Source: Ascaris suum (Eukaryota; Nematoda; Chromadorea; Rhabditida; Ascarididae). Taken from it: DNA of 64,000 nt. Positions 44,800 to 54,200 of the stretch are shown in pieces. Made by a program: the position numbers and the translations under genes. Position 1 is the stretch's first letter. Each line of letters begins with the position of its first letter. The notes under the pieces were generated by a model. It was given only the letters and a program-made list of their open reading frames with translations. It was not told the origin of the DNA and ran no database searches. Where the stretch lies: contig CM024175.1 in assembly GCA_013433145.1 (NCBI GenBank), positions 12,126,941 through 12,190,940 on the forward strand, written 5' to 3'.

Positions 44800-46813
44800 G
44801 TGTAACTAATATCAAGGTAAATGGCGATCGTGTTTAGGGAATGCTAAATGGATTTTGGCGAACGAAATTTTGGACGTTGTGAGCAATGGTTGCACATCGC
44901 TTGTATGTTGCATCTATCAACTTAACGCAGACTGCTTGAATAAGCATGAAACAACTCACAATGACTTCGTTACTTGACAATAAAAGCTCCAGCACAGATT
45001 ATATTACAAAAAAACATGATGTGCTCGGAAGAGTGTGTGTGTGTGTGTGTGTGGGGGGGGGGGGGGCAGTTCCCATTACAAAGTTGCGTTGGGCGCACTT
45101 TTGTTATTCAGCCCTTCCTCCAGCCCGGAAGAAACATCTCCTGCGAGTTAAACAGTTTGCTTTTAAAATTAACCGTTTGCTTTGAAAATTAAACTTCAGC
45201 AACAATGTAAACGAACTGAAGAGCGTTAAATAGTTGCTAAACAGCTGCACAAAAACTGCACCATAAACTCGATTGACCTCCTTACACGGGGTAACCTCAA
45301 AACTATGGGAAATGAAACAGCCCAACTTCGGGAACTTCAGATGCAGATCATTATATAAGCGGCAAGAAAAAACCACAAGATACACCGTATTGATGTATCA
45401 AAAGTCCCTACGGTGAGTTCTCACACTCTTTGTGGATGCAGCATCTATAAAGAGAGAAGGTGAAATTCCCTTATGTTTATAGCACAGCTCTGCTGAAGCC
45501 AAAGGAAAAGAGGCACACCTACAACAAGTCTCCGCCTGGTTAATTTGACAGCACCATAGCACCCTTCCTCCTCTTTCTTGCATTTGCTGCAACTCTGTCA
45601 ACGATCTGTCCCATGCCATGTCTTTCATAACGCGCTTCTTCGCCGAATTCAAAACTAGTCGTTGTCGGCCAGGTAACTTCTTCCTATCGAAGGAATCAAA
45701 ATTTTTAGGCCCTCACTTTATAGCTATTTCTCTGGACCACAACCGCATCACATTACCACGACCGCTCCTTCCAGCTTCACTTTCAAAGACTGTAAAACAT
45801 CCTCATCAACGTCCACAAATAGGAGCTGGATAACGTCGTAAACAGGAGTCAATGAAGAGATGAGTTCATAAATTTTGCCGAACTCTCAAATTCAGGCAGC
45901 AATTATTACTGTTTTTTCCCGAAAATACTTTTAAACGAATTAAATTCACATTAAATAGGTCGAAGAGCGAAACAGACTAACAGTCCCTTAAGAAGATGAA
46001 TTTCAGAGAGATTTGAAGGTTTTTTAAAAAGCCGGGGCCGTTAAGTGGGAAAAACTGGGCGACCGACTTTTACAAAGCCTGGATTTTGCGGGCGAATTCC
46101 TATAATAGAAAACCTCAAAGACAAAAATGTGGGGACACTCCACAGATTTCAGATTGCGTAAGTGTTGCTAAACCAAACCAAAGTGCTAGGTTCGAAATGA
46201 GCTTCACACTATAAAATCTACAGGATATGACAGAAACGGAAAAAAGTGGTTAAACATCAGTGGATCTGCTGCAGTGGCGATGCTTCTTGCAAAAGCGGGC
46301 AGATCACAACGGATGCAGATTTTAAATCGCCTCCCAGCATGAGCTTTATGAACATATTGGAGCCATCTAAAAATTTGTTAGAGTCACGTAATATCTACAT
46401 ATGAAGTTTATTACAACCCCAAACGTTTATTCCCCCTTAAATGATTAATAAACAAAAGGACAAACCGGGAGTATGCGGTATCATTGCTGGCAGCGTACAT
46501 GAGTCGCTTCACGACGACACACGTCGTCTCGTCCGATGCTTCACGATCAACTTCATCGGTCACACTCGAGTAAAGCGTTACGACCGCAAAGCGGAAGTGC
46601 GCCACACCTGATGTCGAAATATCACCCACCAATCCCACTTCTCCTGAACGTCGGCAATTCAGCGATCAACAGTTGACACTTGTCGTGCGCCATGCAACAA
46701 ATAATGCTTTAAATGCAATATCAGTATTAACAATAAAGTCCGGTCCAATCGCGACTGTACCACGTCGACATGCAAATCTGAAGGCACGCACTATTCAGAT
46801 ATACTTCAGACAT
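18859..46813 (-). CDS. ccpp-1: Cytosolic carboxypeptidase, CCP1/AGTPBP1 family (ccpp-1); catalytic exon(s) missing and one exon frameshifted
   Basis: M14-family zinc carboxypeptidase that trims polyglutamate side chains from tubulin, acting on axonemal and neuronal microtubules. Exons in order: 46792-46813 (start, tentative), 46466-46643, 44430-44568, 43590-43758, 42755-42856, 41158-41320, 36689-36835, 35085-35234, 27395-27693, 27048-27154, 26313-26394, 24035-24194, 22401-22578, [gap], 21039-21168, 20174-20341, 19609-19770, 18859-19029 with TAA stop. The N-terminal half is armadillo-like, the 27.4-27.7 kb exon is an acidic linker, then comes the N-domain ([19 protein letters not shown]) and catalytic domain ([50 protein letters not shown]). 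About 840 codons are recovered, against roughly 1000-1200 in relatives. Phases agree except between 44430-44568 and 43590-43758 (a small exon is probably missed) and across the gap. The HPGE zinc-ligand segment is not present. Confidence 0.9.
19609..19770 (-). CDS. ccpp-1: ccpp-1 exon with catalytic glutamate segment
   Basis: TTTCTTTCAG acceptor and CAA|GTAAGT donor, 54 codons in phase 0. It encodes [20 protein letters not shown] and then [19 protein letters not shown], equivalent to the KSKESTARVVVWRE...TMESTLCG block of CCP1. The glutamate in TMEA/TMES is the catalytic acid in M14 enzymes. Confidence 0.93.
19955..20035. repeat. Three-copy 27-28 bp tandem repeat
   Basis: Units start at 19955, 19982 and 20010 with consensus close to CATAAGACAGTTTGTCAAAT followed by GTCCRTC. 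Each unit contains GACAGTTTGTC, itself a near-palindrome. The array sits in the ccpp-1 intron between 19771 and 20173, just after a CA-rich, imperfect dinucleotide stretch at about 19838-19930. Confidence 0.85.
20174..20341 (-). CDS. ccpp-1: ccpp-1 exon with zinc-ligand histidine (DFHGHSRR)
   Basis: 56 codons in phase 0. It encodes [20 protein letters not shown] then [10 protein letters not shown], nearly identical to LVYCDYHGHSRKKNVFMYG of CCP enzymes; one of these histidines is the third zinc ligand. The acceptor (TTTGAG) lacks a pyrimidine tract but gives exact length agreement with the family. Donor CAG|GTGCAT follows ELLEQ. Confidence 0.93.
21039..21168 (-). CDS. ccpp-1: ccpp-1 exon with DLNRVW substrate-binding segment
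   Basis: Encodes [20 protein letters not shown] then [20 protein letters not shown], matching [23 protein letters not shown] of CCP1. The arginine of DLNR is the substrate-carboxylate contact in M14 enzymes. The exon enters in phase 2 (one base completes a codon) and leaves in phase 0. The exon that should supply the preceding phase is not found. Confidence 0.92.
22401..22578 (-). CDS. ccpp-1: ccpp-1 exon with 1-nt frameshift in the CCP N-domain
   Basis: TTTTAG acceptor. The first part reads GMQPVLFSV in the frame continued from the upstream exon; after one extra base the family sequence continues as [20 protein letters not shown] in the +1 frame and then a lysine/serine-rich segment to the GTAATT donor. 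Both halves match the continuous CCP1 block GMQPLMYSVQEAL-RPGW-R-G, so a single inserted base lies at about 22548-22554. This is either a sequence error or a disabling mutation. Confidence 0.85.
24035..24194 (-). CDS. ccpp-1: ccpp-1 exon with [10 protein letters not shown] motif
   Basis: TTATTTAG acceptor, CAAAAG|GTTCAC donor, 53 codons plus 1 nt. It encodes [28 protein letters not shown] and [19 protein letters not shown]. This is the beta-rich N-domain unique to cytosolic carboxypeptidases. The terminal G joins GA of the next exon to give the glycine of GMQP, confirming the intron. Confidence 0.94.
25379..25430. repeat. (TA)26 microsatellite in ccpp-1 intron
   Basis: About 52 bp of perfect TA/AT alternation, within the intron between the exons at 26313-26394 and 24035-24194. 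Confidence 0.98.
26313..26394 (-). CDS. ccpp-1: ccpp-1 exon: [11 protein letters not shown]
   Basis: TTATTTAG acceptor; encodes [18 protein letters not shown] then GNLRRVTQ. It aligns with FNSKFESGNLRKVIQ, the start of the CCP-specific domain. Its first base completes Arg from the AG left by exon 27048-27154, and it leaves in phase 0. Confidence 0.9.
27048..27154 (-). CDS. ccpp-1: ccpp-1 exon before CCP domain
   Basis: CTTTCAG acceptor and CAG|GTGAGC donor, phase 0 in and 2 out. It encodes [17 protein letters not shown] and then [13 protein letters not shown], equivalent to the TKSVPEYSEVAYPDYFG segment of CCP1. Confidence 0.88.
27395..27693 (-). CDS. ccpp-1: ccpp-1 exon: acidic linker
   Basis: 99 codons, starting [13 protein letters not shown] and containing [15 protein letters not shown] and [18 protein letters not shown]. 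The acidic run followed by the Tyr-x-x-(I/L)-F block mirrors the acidic linker and YEHLFPEL of CCP1. The donor CAG|GTCAGG is good; the acceptor (AACTAG) is weak but the only AG compatible with an upstream in-frame stop. Confidence 0.82.
27694..35084 (-). other. Large ccpp-1 intron (about 7.4 kb)
   Basis: The exons on each side are phase-compatible (A|TT gives Ile), so this can be a single intron. No further minus-strand exon with family similarity was found. Unexplained plus-strand open frames lie at 28132-28677 and across 32870-33411; the minus-strand frame 32311-32511 is cysteine/serine-rich but lacks matching splice sites. Confidence 0.5.
28132..28677 (+). other. Longest uninterrupted open frame in the window (181 codons), unidentified
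   Basis: Open for 546 bp on the strand opposite ccpp-1, inside its large intron. The first codon in this frame is TTG, not ATG; the first ATG is well inside. The C-terminal third is basic ([12 protein letters not shown]). No domain or motif is recognised, and no clear promoter, splice or poly-A signal. It may be chance in AT-rich DNA, a retrogene fragment, or a nested single-exon gene. Confidence 0.2.
35085..35234 (-). CDS. ccpp-1: ccpp-1 exon, armadillo-like region
   Basis: Acceptor GATTTTAG, donor GTGAGT. It encodes [19 protein letters not shown] and [20 protein letters not shown]. The helical leucine pattern continues the armadillo-like repeat, and the block aligns by position with the CCP1 segment after NIKLGRKAFID. 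The plus-strand open frame over the same bases is its antisense shadow. Confidence 0.85.
36689..36835 (-). CDS. ccpp-1: ccpp-1 exon, armadillo-like region
   Basis: Acceptor TAATTTTAG. It encodes [20 protein letters not shown] then a linker and [16 protein letters not shown]. With the preceding exon it reproduces the CCP1 pattern LAALLKSKTNARRAVDRG. Phase 1 in (CT completes Ala) and phase 1 out (A completes Lys). Confidence 0.87.
37870..38574 (+). mobile_element. Decayed 3' end of a CR1/jockey-type non-LTR retrotransposon
   Basis: In one plus-strand frame, broken only by a few stop codons, the peptide reads [16 protein letters not shown], then [30 protein letters not shown] and [12 protein letters not shown]. 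This order (R-P-I-L-E-Y, V-Q-R-F-T-R-R, L-E-L-RR--D-L-I--K-I, N-LP--V-N-A) is the C-terminal end of reverse transcriptases of CR1/jockey LINEs. It ends in an A-rich tail near 38546-38574. The 5' part is absent, typical of truncated insertion. It lies in the ccpp-1 intron between 36836 and 41157, in antisense orientation. Confidence 0.8.
38997..39125. repeat. Diverged 63-bp tandem duplication
   Basis: The block beginning GTGAATCGCCCTGACTTCC recurs 63 bp later as GTGAATCGCTCGAGTTTCC. Both copies contain AGGCGCCGC and AAGATATTCG at matching positions. No function is suggested. Confidence 0.7.
40748..40769 (+). other. Near-palindrome followed by AATAAA
   Basis: GCCGAAACGTTTCGCC is an inverted repeat with one mismatch per arm and is directly followed by AATAAA. 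The preceding 240 bp hold a short plus-strand open frame (40509-40733). This could be the 3' tail of a retroelement, but nothing upstream is recognisable as reverse transcriptase. Confidence 0.3.
41158..41320 (-). CDS. ccpp-1: ccpp-1 exon, armadillo-like region
   Basis: Encodes [20 protein letters not shown] then [19 protein letters not shown], which aligns with LIKVALDTLAALLKSKTN of CCP1. The acceptor is either GTGGTAG at 41321/41320 (phase 0, agrees with the upstream exon) or GCGTTTAG at 41314/41313 (better consensus, wrong phase). Donor is GAG|GTTAAT. Confidence 0.85.
42755..42856 (-). CDS. ccpp-1: ccpp-1 exon, armadillo-like region
   Basis: Acceptor AATTTTAG, donor TTG|GTACGG, 34 codons in phase 0: [20 protein letters not shown] then [13 protein letters not shown]. 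It has the helix pattern of an armadillo repeat and agrees in phase with the upstream exon 43590-43758. Confidence 0.75.
43590..43758 (-). CDS. ccpp-1: ccpp-1 exon, N-terminal region
   Basis: Acceptor ACTTTTAG. It encodes [20 protein letters not shown], a lysine-rich stretch and [16 protein letters not shown]. It leaves in phase 0 but enters in phase 2, which the exon at 44430-44568 (phase 0 out) does not supply, so a short exon is probably unseen between them. Confidence 0.72.
44430..44568 (-). CDS. ccpp-1: ccpp-1 exon, N-terminal region
   Basis: TTTTAG acceptor and AAG|GTGAGT donor. It encodes [20 protein letters not shown] then a helix ending [11 protein letters not shown]. The first base completes Arg from the CG left by exon 46466-46643. 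Confidence 0.78.
44731..44798. repeat. (CA)34 microsatellite
   Basis: 68 bp of perfect CA in the ccpp-1 intron just upstream (minus-strand sense) of exon 44430-44568. Confidence 0.99.
45033..45066. repeat. (GT)10 followed by 14 G
   Basis: Compound simple repeat; the poly-G run may form a G-quadruplex with nearby G tracts. Similar long C runs on the plus strand occur at about 23472, 43213, 53477, 60122 and 62703. Confidence 0.95.
46466..46643 (-). CDS. ccpp-1: ccpp-1 exon 2, N-terminal region
   Basis: Encodes [18 protein letters not shown] then [13 protein letters not shown] and [20 protein letters not shown]. Two in-phase acceptors are possible: GTTCAG at 46644/46643 or the later ACATCAG, which would shorten it by 39 bp. 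Donor CCG|GTTTGT, phase 2. Confidence 0.72.
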
Positions 46814-46826
46814 TTGCCCACTGGCG
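46792..46826 (-). CDS. ccpp-1: Proposed ccpp-1 first exon with start codon
   Basis: A GCGTTTTAG acceptor (possible spliced-leader site) is followed 13 nt later by ATG and the peptide MSEVYLN, then a GTGCGT donor leaving phase 1, exactly what the next exon needs. Support is only from signals and phase; a different first exon further upstream is possible. Confidence 0.4.
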
Positions 46827-48119
46827 CTAAAACGCCTCACCGCCTCTCCCCTATCACTGTGAGCGTCTCAGTATCTCTGTCACGGAAAAATCAAAACAGT
46901 ACACGCTGCTATACAAGTTATAGTAACTCGTACAGCATCTACAAAATGACAATGTCCTCCAATCAACGCAAAACGGACAGAAATATCGCTCATCACTTTG
47001 TCAATTTCCTCATGGCTCTGCAGCCAACTGATTCCCCCTCAACAATTATGAGCTGTAGAAACTTCAACGCTTCACGTAACTTGCAGGCATAAATTTCGTG
47101 CGAACATTGCAATCGGTATAAATTTTTGCGAACATTGCGAATGGTATAAAAGATACGCTCCGGTAATGGATCACCATCTACGCCGGCTGTCCTCATAGAA
47201 CATCTTAAAACAGGAGACATGAGTGCTCTTAGAAAACCCGTACAACATCTTGAACCTTTAGGCGCCTTTCACCGTTTATTCCTCAAAAAAATGCTTTTAT
47301 TATTGGTGGGCAGAACAGCAGAAAGTACTCAAGGGTGCTTCTTAACTTTTTTCAACTTTGCAAAAAACAAGAACCTTTGTCGGCCCATGTAAGCTTGTAA
47401 AACTCTAAAGTAATTGTCCAACATCATCCCGCTGCGAAGCCGTAATCCACTTTGGAATTCTCAGTCACGAAAAGTCCAGTCTGTAAAACGCAGCCCGATC
47501 ATGACGTAAACTATAGATGTTCTCTATTCAGATATTCCCTTCGATCTTATTTCTTGAATGAACATTACTTTGAACAGTTCTTCTACTAACTTTTCCTCTC
47601 GCGACGAACACTTTAGTGCACAGGTAAAACAAATAAATGAAGGTAATAATAACACAGATCATGCGTGCTACTCCATAAAAGCCGCCTGAGAGGTCCCTCA
47701 TCGATAAGGTGTGCGAATGCACGCAATCTCCGAAATAAGCTCGCGAGAATGGTAAACAACCAATGTGGAACAACAATCGCAGTACGCTTCCAACAACTTT
47801 ACTGTTTATAACAGCTAGAAGCATTTTCTTTACAACACACCTACAACTGCAGCAATAAAGGCATAAAGCAATCTAAATCGTGGAAGAGCCGATTCTGGTT
47901 GATGTCGCCCTTATCAAACACATCGACTTTACGTTTCTTTCTCCGACATTTTCGAGTCAAACTAAGCCTTTCAACCATGAATTTTCCTCCTCTTTCCTCC
48001 AAAAACCAAGAATAAAAAGGGAAGATACTCTGACTGAATTAACATCCTCTCCTTACATTCATCAAGTGGTCATAACGCTGCTAGTTAAAACACATTTGTT
48101 TGCAAGATGAACAGATAGT
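46827..48119. other. Spacer between NDUFA9 stop and ccpp-1 start
   Basis: About 1.3 kb with no recognised exon. A minus-strand frame at about 47000-47085 (REALKFLQLIIVEG) could be part of an alternative ccpp-1 5' exon but lacks a consistent donor. No clear AATAAA for NDUFA9 was seen close to its stop. Confidence 0.45.
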
Positions 48120-48264
48120 TCAGCTGATGTTCATCGCGAAAGGCTTGCTCTCTGTGACAATGCCACTCGGCGGCGTCTTCTCTGCAAATAATGGTGGCGA
48201 CCTGAGAGGCAGTCGCGGAGGTTCAAGATCACCATACTGCTCCTCATAGTAGCGGTTGAACGAT
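48120..48264 (-). CDS. NDUFA9: NDUFA9 last exon
   Basis: TTTTCAG acceptor, 47 codons and TGA. Encodes [20 protein letters not shown] and ends SKPFAMNIS. The first base completes the arginine of FYR carried over from exon 7. The C-terminus is longer and more proline-rich than the human one. Confidence 0.9.
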
Positions 48265-51200
48265 CTGAAAACCACTACCTTATGCTCAGGTATAAAACAT
48301 CTCCGAAAACTTACGCAACAGTCACACGCTTAATTCTTCTGCAAGCCTCAGGTCTACAGAAACGACGACCTTCAACGAAATAAGCCCACTGGATTCGTAG
48401 AAACGATGCCCGACCTCACGTTCCCAATTACTGACCCGTTGGGCGAGTAGAGTGCTGGCAAGCAAGTAGTGAAAAAAGTTCTAAATAAATGAAATCCCAA
48501 ATTAATTTTAACGATTTTTCTTTTGTTTCCTTAGTTTCAAATATCTTTTGCTTCTCCAGATATTCATTAAAAACTCTGGGGGCGACCATAACCTCTATTC
48601 TGTGGTCACAACCTAGGCTATTGAAGCTTGAGAATATGACGTTTCAAATACTAACGCAAACAACTGCATACTCTCGAGGTGCTAATAAAAACTCCATCAA
48701 CGAAAATAACATGAAAACACAAAAAAAAATTTCCCTGCTCACCTCACCAGCACATGTTTTCTCGGCGAAAATGATTGTTTAATTTCTCATTTAAGTAAGA
48801 CGAGCAGAAAACCTTTTGTTAAAAATCGCTTGCATACGCTGTTATTTGGCAAACTGGTGGGGACTTGGTAGAGCAACCGCAAATCGTCAGTTTGCTGCAG
48901 GAATATTATTAAATGCGAGATTTTCAAAACCATAACGCTCAATGCCGCCAGTGATCAGCATTTCACTATGCGAACCAAACGAAGCCAAACCTATCAACAG
49001 TTTTGCCTTAAAAAACCGCCTTCTAATGCAATTTTTCCGTGGCCACCTCATCATATAATAAATGGAGTGAAAAAACAATTCGCTAGAGAACGAAGCTAAC
49101 GTTCTGATTCTGCTAACCAACTGTGGCATAAAGCTTCTTTCATAGCGCTGAAAACGCGCTGCTTGGGTAATGAATCGATTCATTTTCACCTGCACAAACT
49201 TCATATGCAACTTATAGTTCGATGCGCTCGATGCGCAACAACGAAAGCAAATATATTTTGGCTTTCTTACCAAAAAAAAAAAAAAAAAAAAAACGCTGCT
49301 CCAACCAAGTTTTCACCACAAAAAACACACAGAGATCTGTCAACCGAAACTGCTAATCATGCACTTCCAATCAACCCTTTATTTGCCATTCAAGTACAGA
49401 AAACTTCGCCAACCCAGCAAATCAGTCGTATTTATTTTCTATTTTCCTCCCCTTCTACGAAACTACAGCCACCACCTCTTCCCCAAGGACAAACTTTGGA
49501 TGATATGCGCATTACTCAAAAGCTTTCAACTGTGACTCTGCATAAGCGACACATATTCTTAGCTAATGGTCCTTCGTTAAAGAGTGACTTTATCTTCATA
49601 CGTACAGCCACACCTCAAAATCTGCTACAGTACACAACCGAAATTCAACTTACAACTGTGAACCAGTGAAGTGGGAAACGAACAATAAACGGCTATCAAT
49701 GAGCTCTTCGAATAAACCTATTTCAATAAGCAATGAACTGAAAATGAGAATAGCGCACGCACCTATAAAAAGCTTGTTGCCCGCCTGCTAACTCGAACTC
49801 GGTAAGTCTCCGAACGCCAAGGTCGGCAAGAGTGGGTGCCCCGGTGAGCACATCGTTGGTGCATTCGACCACCTCGATCCACTCCCACATGAGAGGAGTA
49901 TTGCACTTGAAGATCTTGCCATAGAGCTCACACGAATTTACAAGCGCTCTGAAAAGTCCACCGTAAACATTCTGCGAGGCACATCCAAGTCGTCGGCCCA
50001 AGAAATCAGCCGACCCCTCAACTGGTCAACCAGCCAACAAAGCAACCCATAACAACATTCCGGCCTTGATATAACGGCGCAAGAATTACTCTGTTGCCGT
50101 ATTTATGCCCCACATTAACTAAAACAATAACCTTGACATTACAAACTAAAGCAAAAAAGCAGAAAACAAAGATGCATTTAGATCGAATATGGAAGCCCGT
50201 AGACTGAATACCACTATTTAAAAAAACATGTAGAAGCTGTTTACTAAGCATTCATTGCACTAACTGCTTGACAAACTTGCAGGCTCGACTTCCTTAGCAC
50301 TAGAATCTAGAAGTTGTTAAAGCATGGTGAACACGCAATCAAATCAATTCGGAATAGAAAACAAACCTGAAATAAGGGTTGAACCTGCTACCATGACGCT
50401 TATAATGGAAGCCGAATTGCGGCAAGCAATGCGCTTTTCTATACATGAAGTCCATTAGCTCGGAAAGCTGATAGCAGTGCGGACCCACGAATTCATATGT
50501 TTTGCCTGCGGTCGTTGGATCAAGAACGACCTTTTCCACACCCATAGCCACATCGCCTCCCTATAAATGAACTGCTGTCATTTTATTTATTTTCATATCC
50601 ACTTCATTCAATTCTGCCTGTTTGCTGCGACCCGAAACGTGCGAGCTCTAATGTGAGATAACGTTGCCTTAAAATGGTCGATGTTTCCTCAGGGTGCCTA
50701 ATACTCGCGCAACATAGGAACTCAAATTTGACTACTATGAAGTGATTCTCTCAATTAAGCGCAACATCATTTACAGCTCATTGAAGAATAGCTCTCCGTG
50801 ACCCGCACTGTTTCGGATGAATTCCTCCTTATCACAATAGTATAAACACCGAATTAGAGTAATAGTTGATCGGGCAAAACTTACTCGAGTTGTTCACAGA
50901 CTAAATTAGCCTTAGGCCAACTTTCTAGTCAGATCACAGCGAAAATGCCCTTTACGCAGTATTTATGCAATCAAAAAATATTCCGAAAATTTTTGCAATT
51001 TGGTGCTTCCGTGGGAAACGTTGCGCGCCTAGCCTCGTCCTTCTCAAGGTTACCTTCACTGATATTTCTTTATTCAACACTTCACACAACACTATGCCAA
51101 AAATCTAATCTCCCACCCCTTTTTAATTACTTCCAGTTACCTCAAAAAGTAATAATATACGATCATGCATACTCAGCCCAAGAATAAAAAGCTTTTTTTT

Positions 51201-54200
51201 TGCTAATTACAAACTTAGGCTTCATTCCAGCATTGAATGCATAACGATTTGCAGCCTATGCTTTCTCTTTACGAGATCATTCTTGAATCCCCTCTCTCAT
51301 AACAACGCCAACTTGTAAGAGACTCATAGCTTACTGAAGACAGAGAAATGCATTCTTTGATGCAGCGTAATTTTAGATGCAAACTAAAAACGAAGACAAA
51401 CTCTCAAGATAGCCAATTTTTTGAGACAAATCTTTTTCGACCCGAAAGATTAGTTTAGCAAACTGTTACAAACTTACTGAAGTTTATAAAACTCTGCCGA
51501 CATTCCGGTATAACAAAATCGGTGTAACAAAAAGAGAAATTGATCTACATGACGGGAAAAGCGTCAAATGGAAATACCCACCCAAATGGGCATTTTGAAT
51601 GTTTTCTCGCCAGCCTTATAGAGCCATACATGATCGAGTGGTGTCTTCCTCCAACGCGAAACGTAGTATTGGATAAACGCATCGTTCTCGCCGAACATCA
51701 GAGCTGGACTGCAAAGGAATAACAGTCGATTATAGGATCGAGCAAACATATGCGAAATAAAGCGCTCGCAAAGTATTGCATTTACGACAGCAGTGCATAC
51801 TTCTGACTTCAATAAATTGTTAAGGTGCCACTTTGAAAACACGCTGAGGAAAGAGATCGTAGCCAACGTATTGGATCCCCTTACGAAGTGAGGATTTAAT
51901 TTAACTGTGGAGTTGTATTCTGCTATCGCATGCGAGAAAAAGTCTCTCCGAACCTTTTTATGAGCTTACTTCGCAGAACTTGCTAATGCTAAGAAATACA
52001 AAACTGCATCGCCTCTGTTGAATGCTCTGCTCCTCAGATATTCAGACAATACCGTTTAAGTTATTTATTCGCTATAACAAAGTGAAATCCGGATTTCAGC
52101 AGCAATCAATAACGGCAAACTGAAATGACCAAATTGTTCATTGGCTATTGCAGAATTCCATGCTGTTGCAAACGTAAAACAGCGTCGGATCATATCTTAA
52201 GAAAAACGAATGGCTACTGCGAATGCATTAATCCAGAAGCCGTGATGGTGAAGCTGAAAATAAGACCCTCAGAGTCTGAATGGTGGTTGGGAAATCGATT
52301 TGGTTGAGAAACCCCCTTTCCACGAGACCAGGTTGCGGTGGTAAGTAAATCGATTTTATCAGAATTACTTTCATGTGAGTTACAGTTTCAAGAGGTATAA
52401 ACCTGTGGCATTTTCAAAAAAAAAAAAAAAAAATCGAAGGACAAAAACATCATCAGCGTCGCATAACCGCTTTCCTTTCGACGCTCTTTCAATTAGTATA
52501 GAAGCAAACCCGCAACACGAAGCCAGTTAGGCAACAGTATCCACATCCACCTGAGAGCAGGCAACAAAAAAAAAACGCCGAATTTCGCGACGGTCAAAAG
52601 CAACCTAATCTTATAAGACACTAGCTTCAGGGATTTTATAGCTAATGCATGAGTGCTGAAAAGTAATGGCGGGGAAATCACAGCATCTTTTTAGTGGCTT
52701 TCTGGCATCGCAGAAGGACCGTTTGAATGTCACTGCACTCGTTTAGAAATCTTCGGCTTGTCACAATTTCACAGCAGACTGCCCCTCTTCAGCTGCTGCA
52801 AAACTTGCAAAAAGAGTCACAGCAACGTTAACCAAATGCCACTGATTTCGAAACGCTCCAGCGGAATCTTCGGCCACTTCCGCCTGCCTTAGATTGCCAA
52901 GCGGGTGCTGCTACATTCAGCAATTTTCCATGCGATAAGTTGGATTCTTCGGCATAAAAATATTCACAGGCCTACCAGTAACCGCAGGGACCAACGGCTG
53001 ACACAATTTCATTCTCATATCGCTATGTGAGGTAAATATGGGACGTAAACGGGGAGGGAGGGAGGTGAGGAGAAAAAGGAGGAATAATGCATATCTCATT
53101 CGCAATGCCTGAAAAAAAAAATTTGCCTAAAGTATCCATGTTTCTGTGGAATTCAGAAGAAATCTTCTGAAAATATAATATTGGCTTTTTGATTCGAAAG
53201 ACAGCCTTTTCTCCTAAGTTTGAGGATTTGCATGTAAGGGAAGCAAAAATCTGCCGATCAACAACCTCGGAGTTTGCTCAATGACTAAGGATATAAAATT
53301 CCACGTTATAGGAAAAAGCAGCAAAAATTTCCAAGAAAGGTCGCACGAAATTGCTCGGCAATGGAAAACCCTCCATCTAATTGCAACTTTTTGCAAACTG
53401 TCGGCGCCAAGATGTGCATCTTTGTGTTTTTTCCATTTTTTTTCCATTTGAGTCGGCAAGCACCATCCACCAAACCCCCCCCCCCCGGTAACGTCAATGA
53501 TAATTTTTGTAAACCCCTTCTCTTTAACAATTATCCAGATTCACATTCCTCCTCCACAACTCACACCTCCCTCGACTTTTCTCCATCATTTAGCCTCTCA
53601 TCACCGCACACTATCCATAGCGTTTTCATGAACTCCCTCTCCTAACGTTAAATGGAAATTTATACATCTTTTCGAGCACATTCTGCCCTATCACAACATC
53701 AAATTTTTTCGAATGGAACTTGATGAAAAAATCACTCGGCTCTCTGCAGCCAAAAAATGATGCATTTCCAGCGAAATCATCTTCCTAGAAAGAGATCATT
53801 GAATCGTTTAAAAAAATTAGACGCATCAGACGCGAGCTTTCAGCTGAATTAAATGCATCTAAAGAAAAACCCGTTCCGCTTACAAACCCGTTTTGCTCAA
53901 GCTTTAGAAATAAGCGAAGATCGAATTTCCGTAGAGACAGCAAAGGATGCTACAAGACCGCACTGTTCACGAAGACATGCGGTGTGCATATTTTTACCGA
54001 AATTGATGAAAATTATACCGTATAATCGTGGCTTCACGAAACTCGTCACGAACCGCCTCCTCGCCATAGGCCTTTGTTCGCAAAAACTCCGAGCCATTTT
54101 TCAGCAGCACTGGCGTTGGGTGGGTGGTCGCATTCAGTGCCGATATGTGAATAAATCTGAAACTCCCACCGTAAGAAAAAACGGAAAACTTAGCTGAAGT

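Noticed and set aside
44397..44837. 146-codon plus-strand open frame with a His-Thr repeat
   Set aside because: Antisense of ccpp-1 exon 44430-44568 plus translation of the CA microsatellite.
45104..45385. Minus-strand SFEVTP sequence resembling a nonaspanin FEV motif
   Set aside because: Isolated tripeptide match, far from and on the wrong side of other genes relative to the TM9SF exons, with no splice support.
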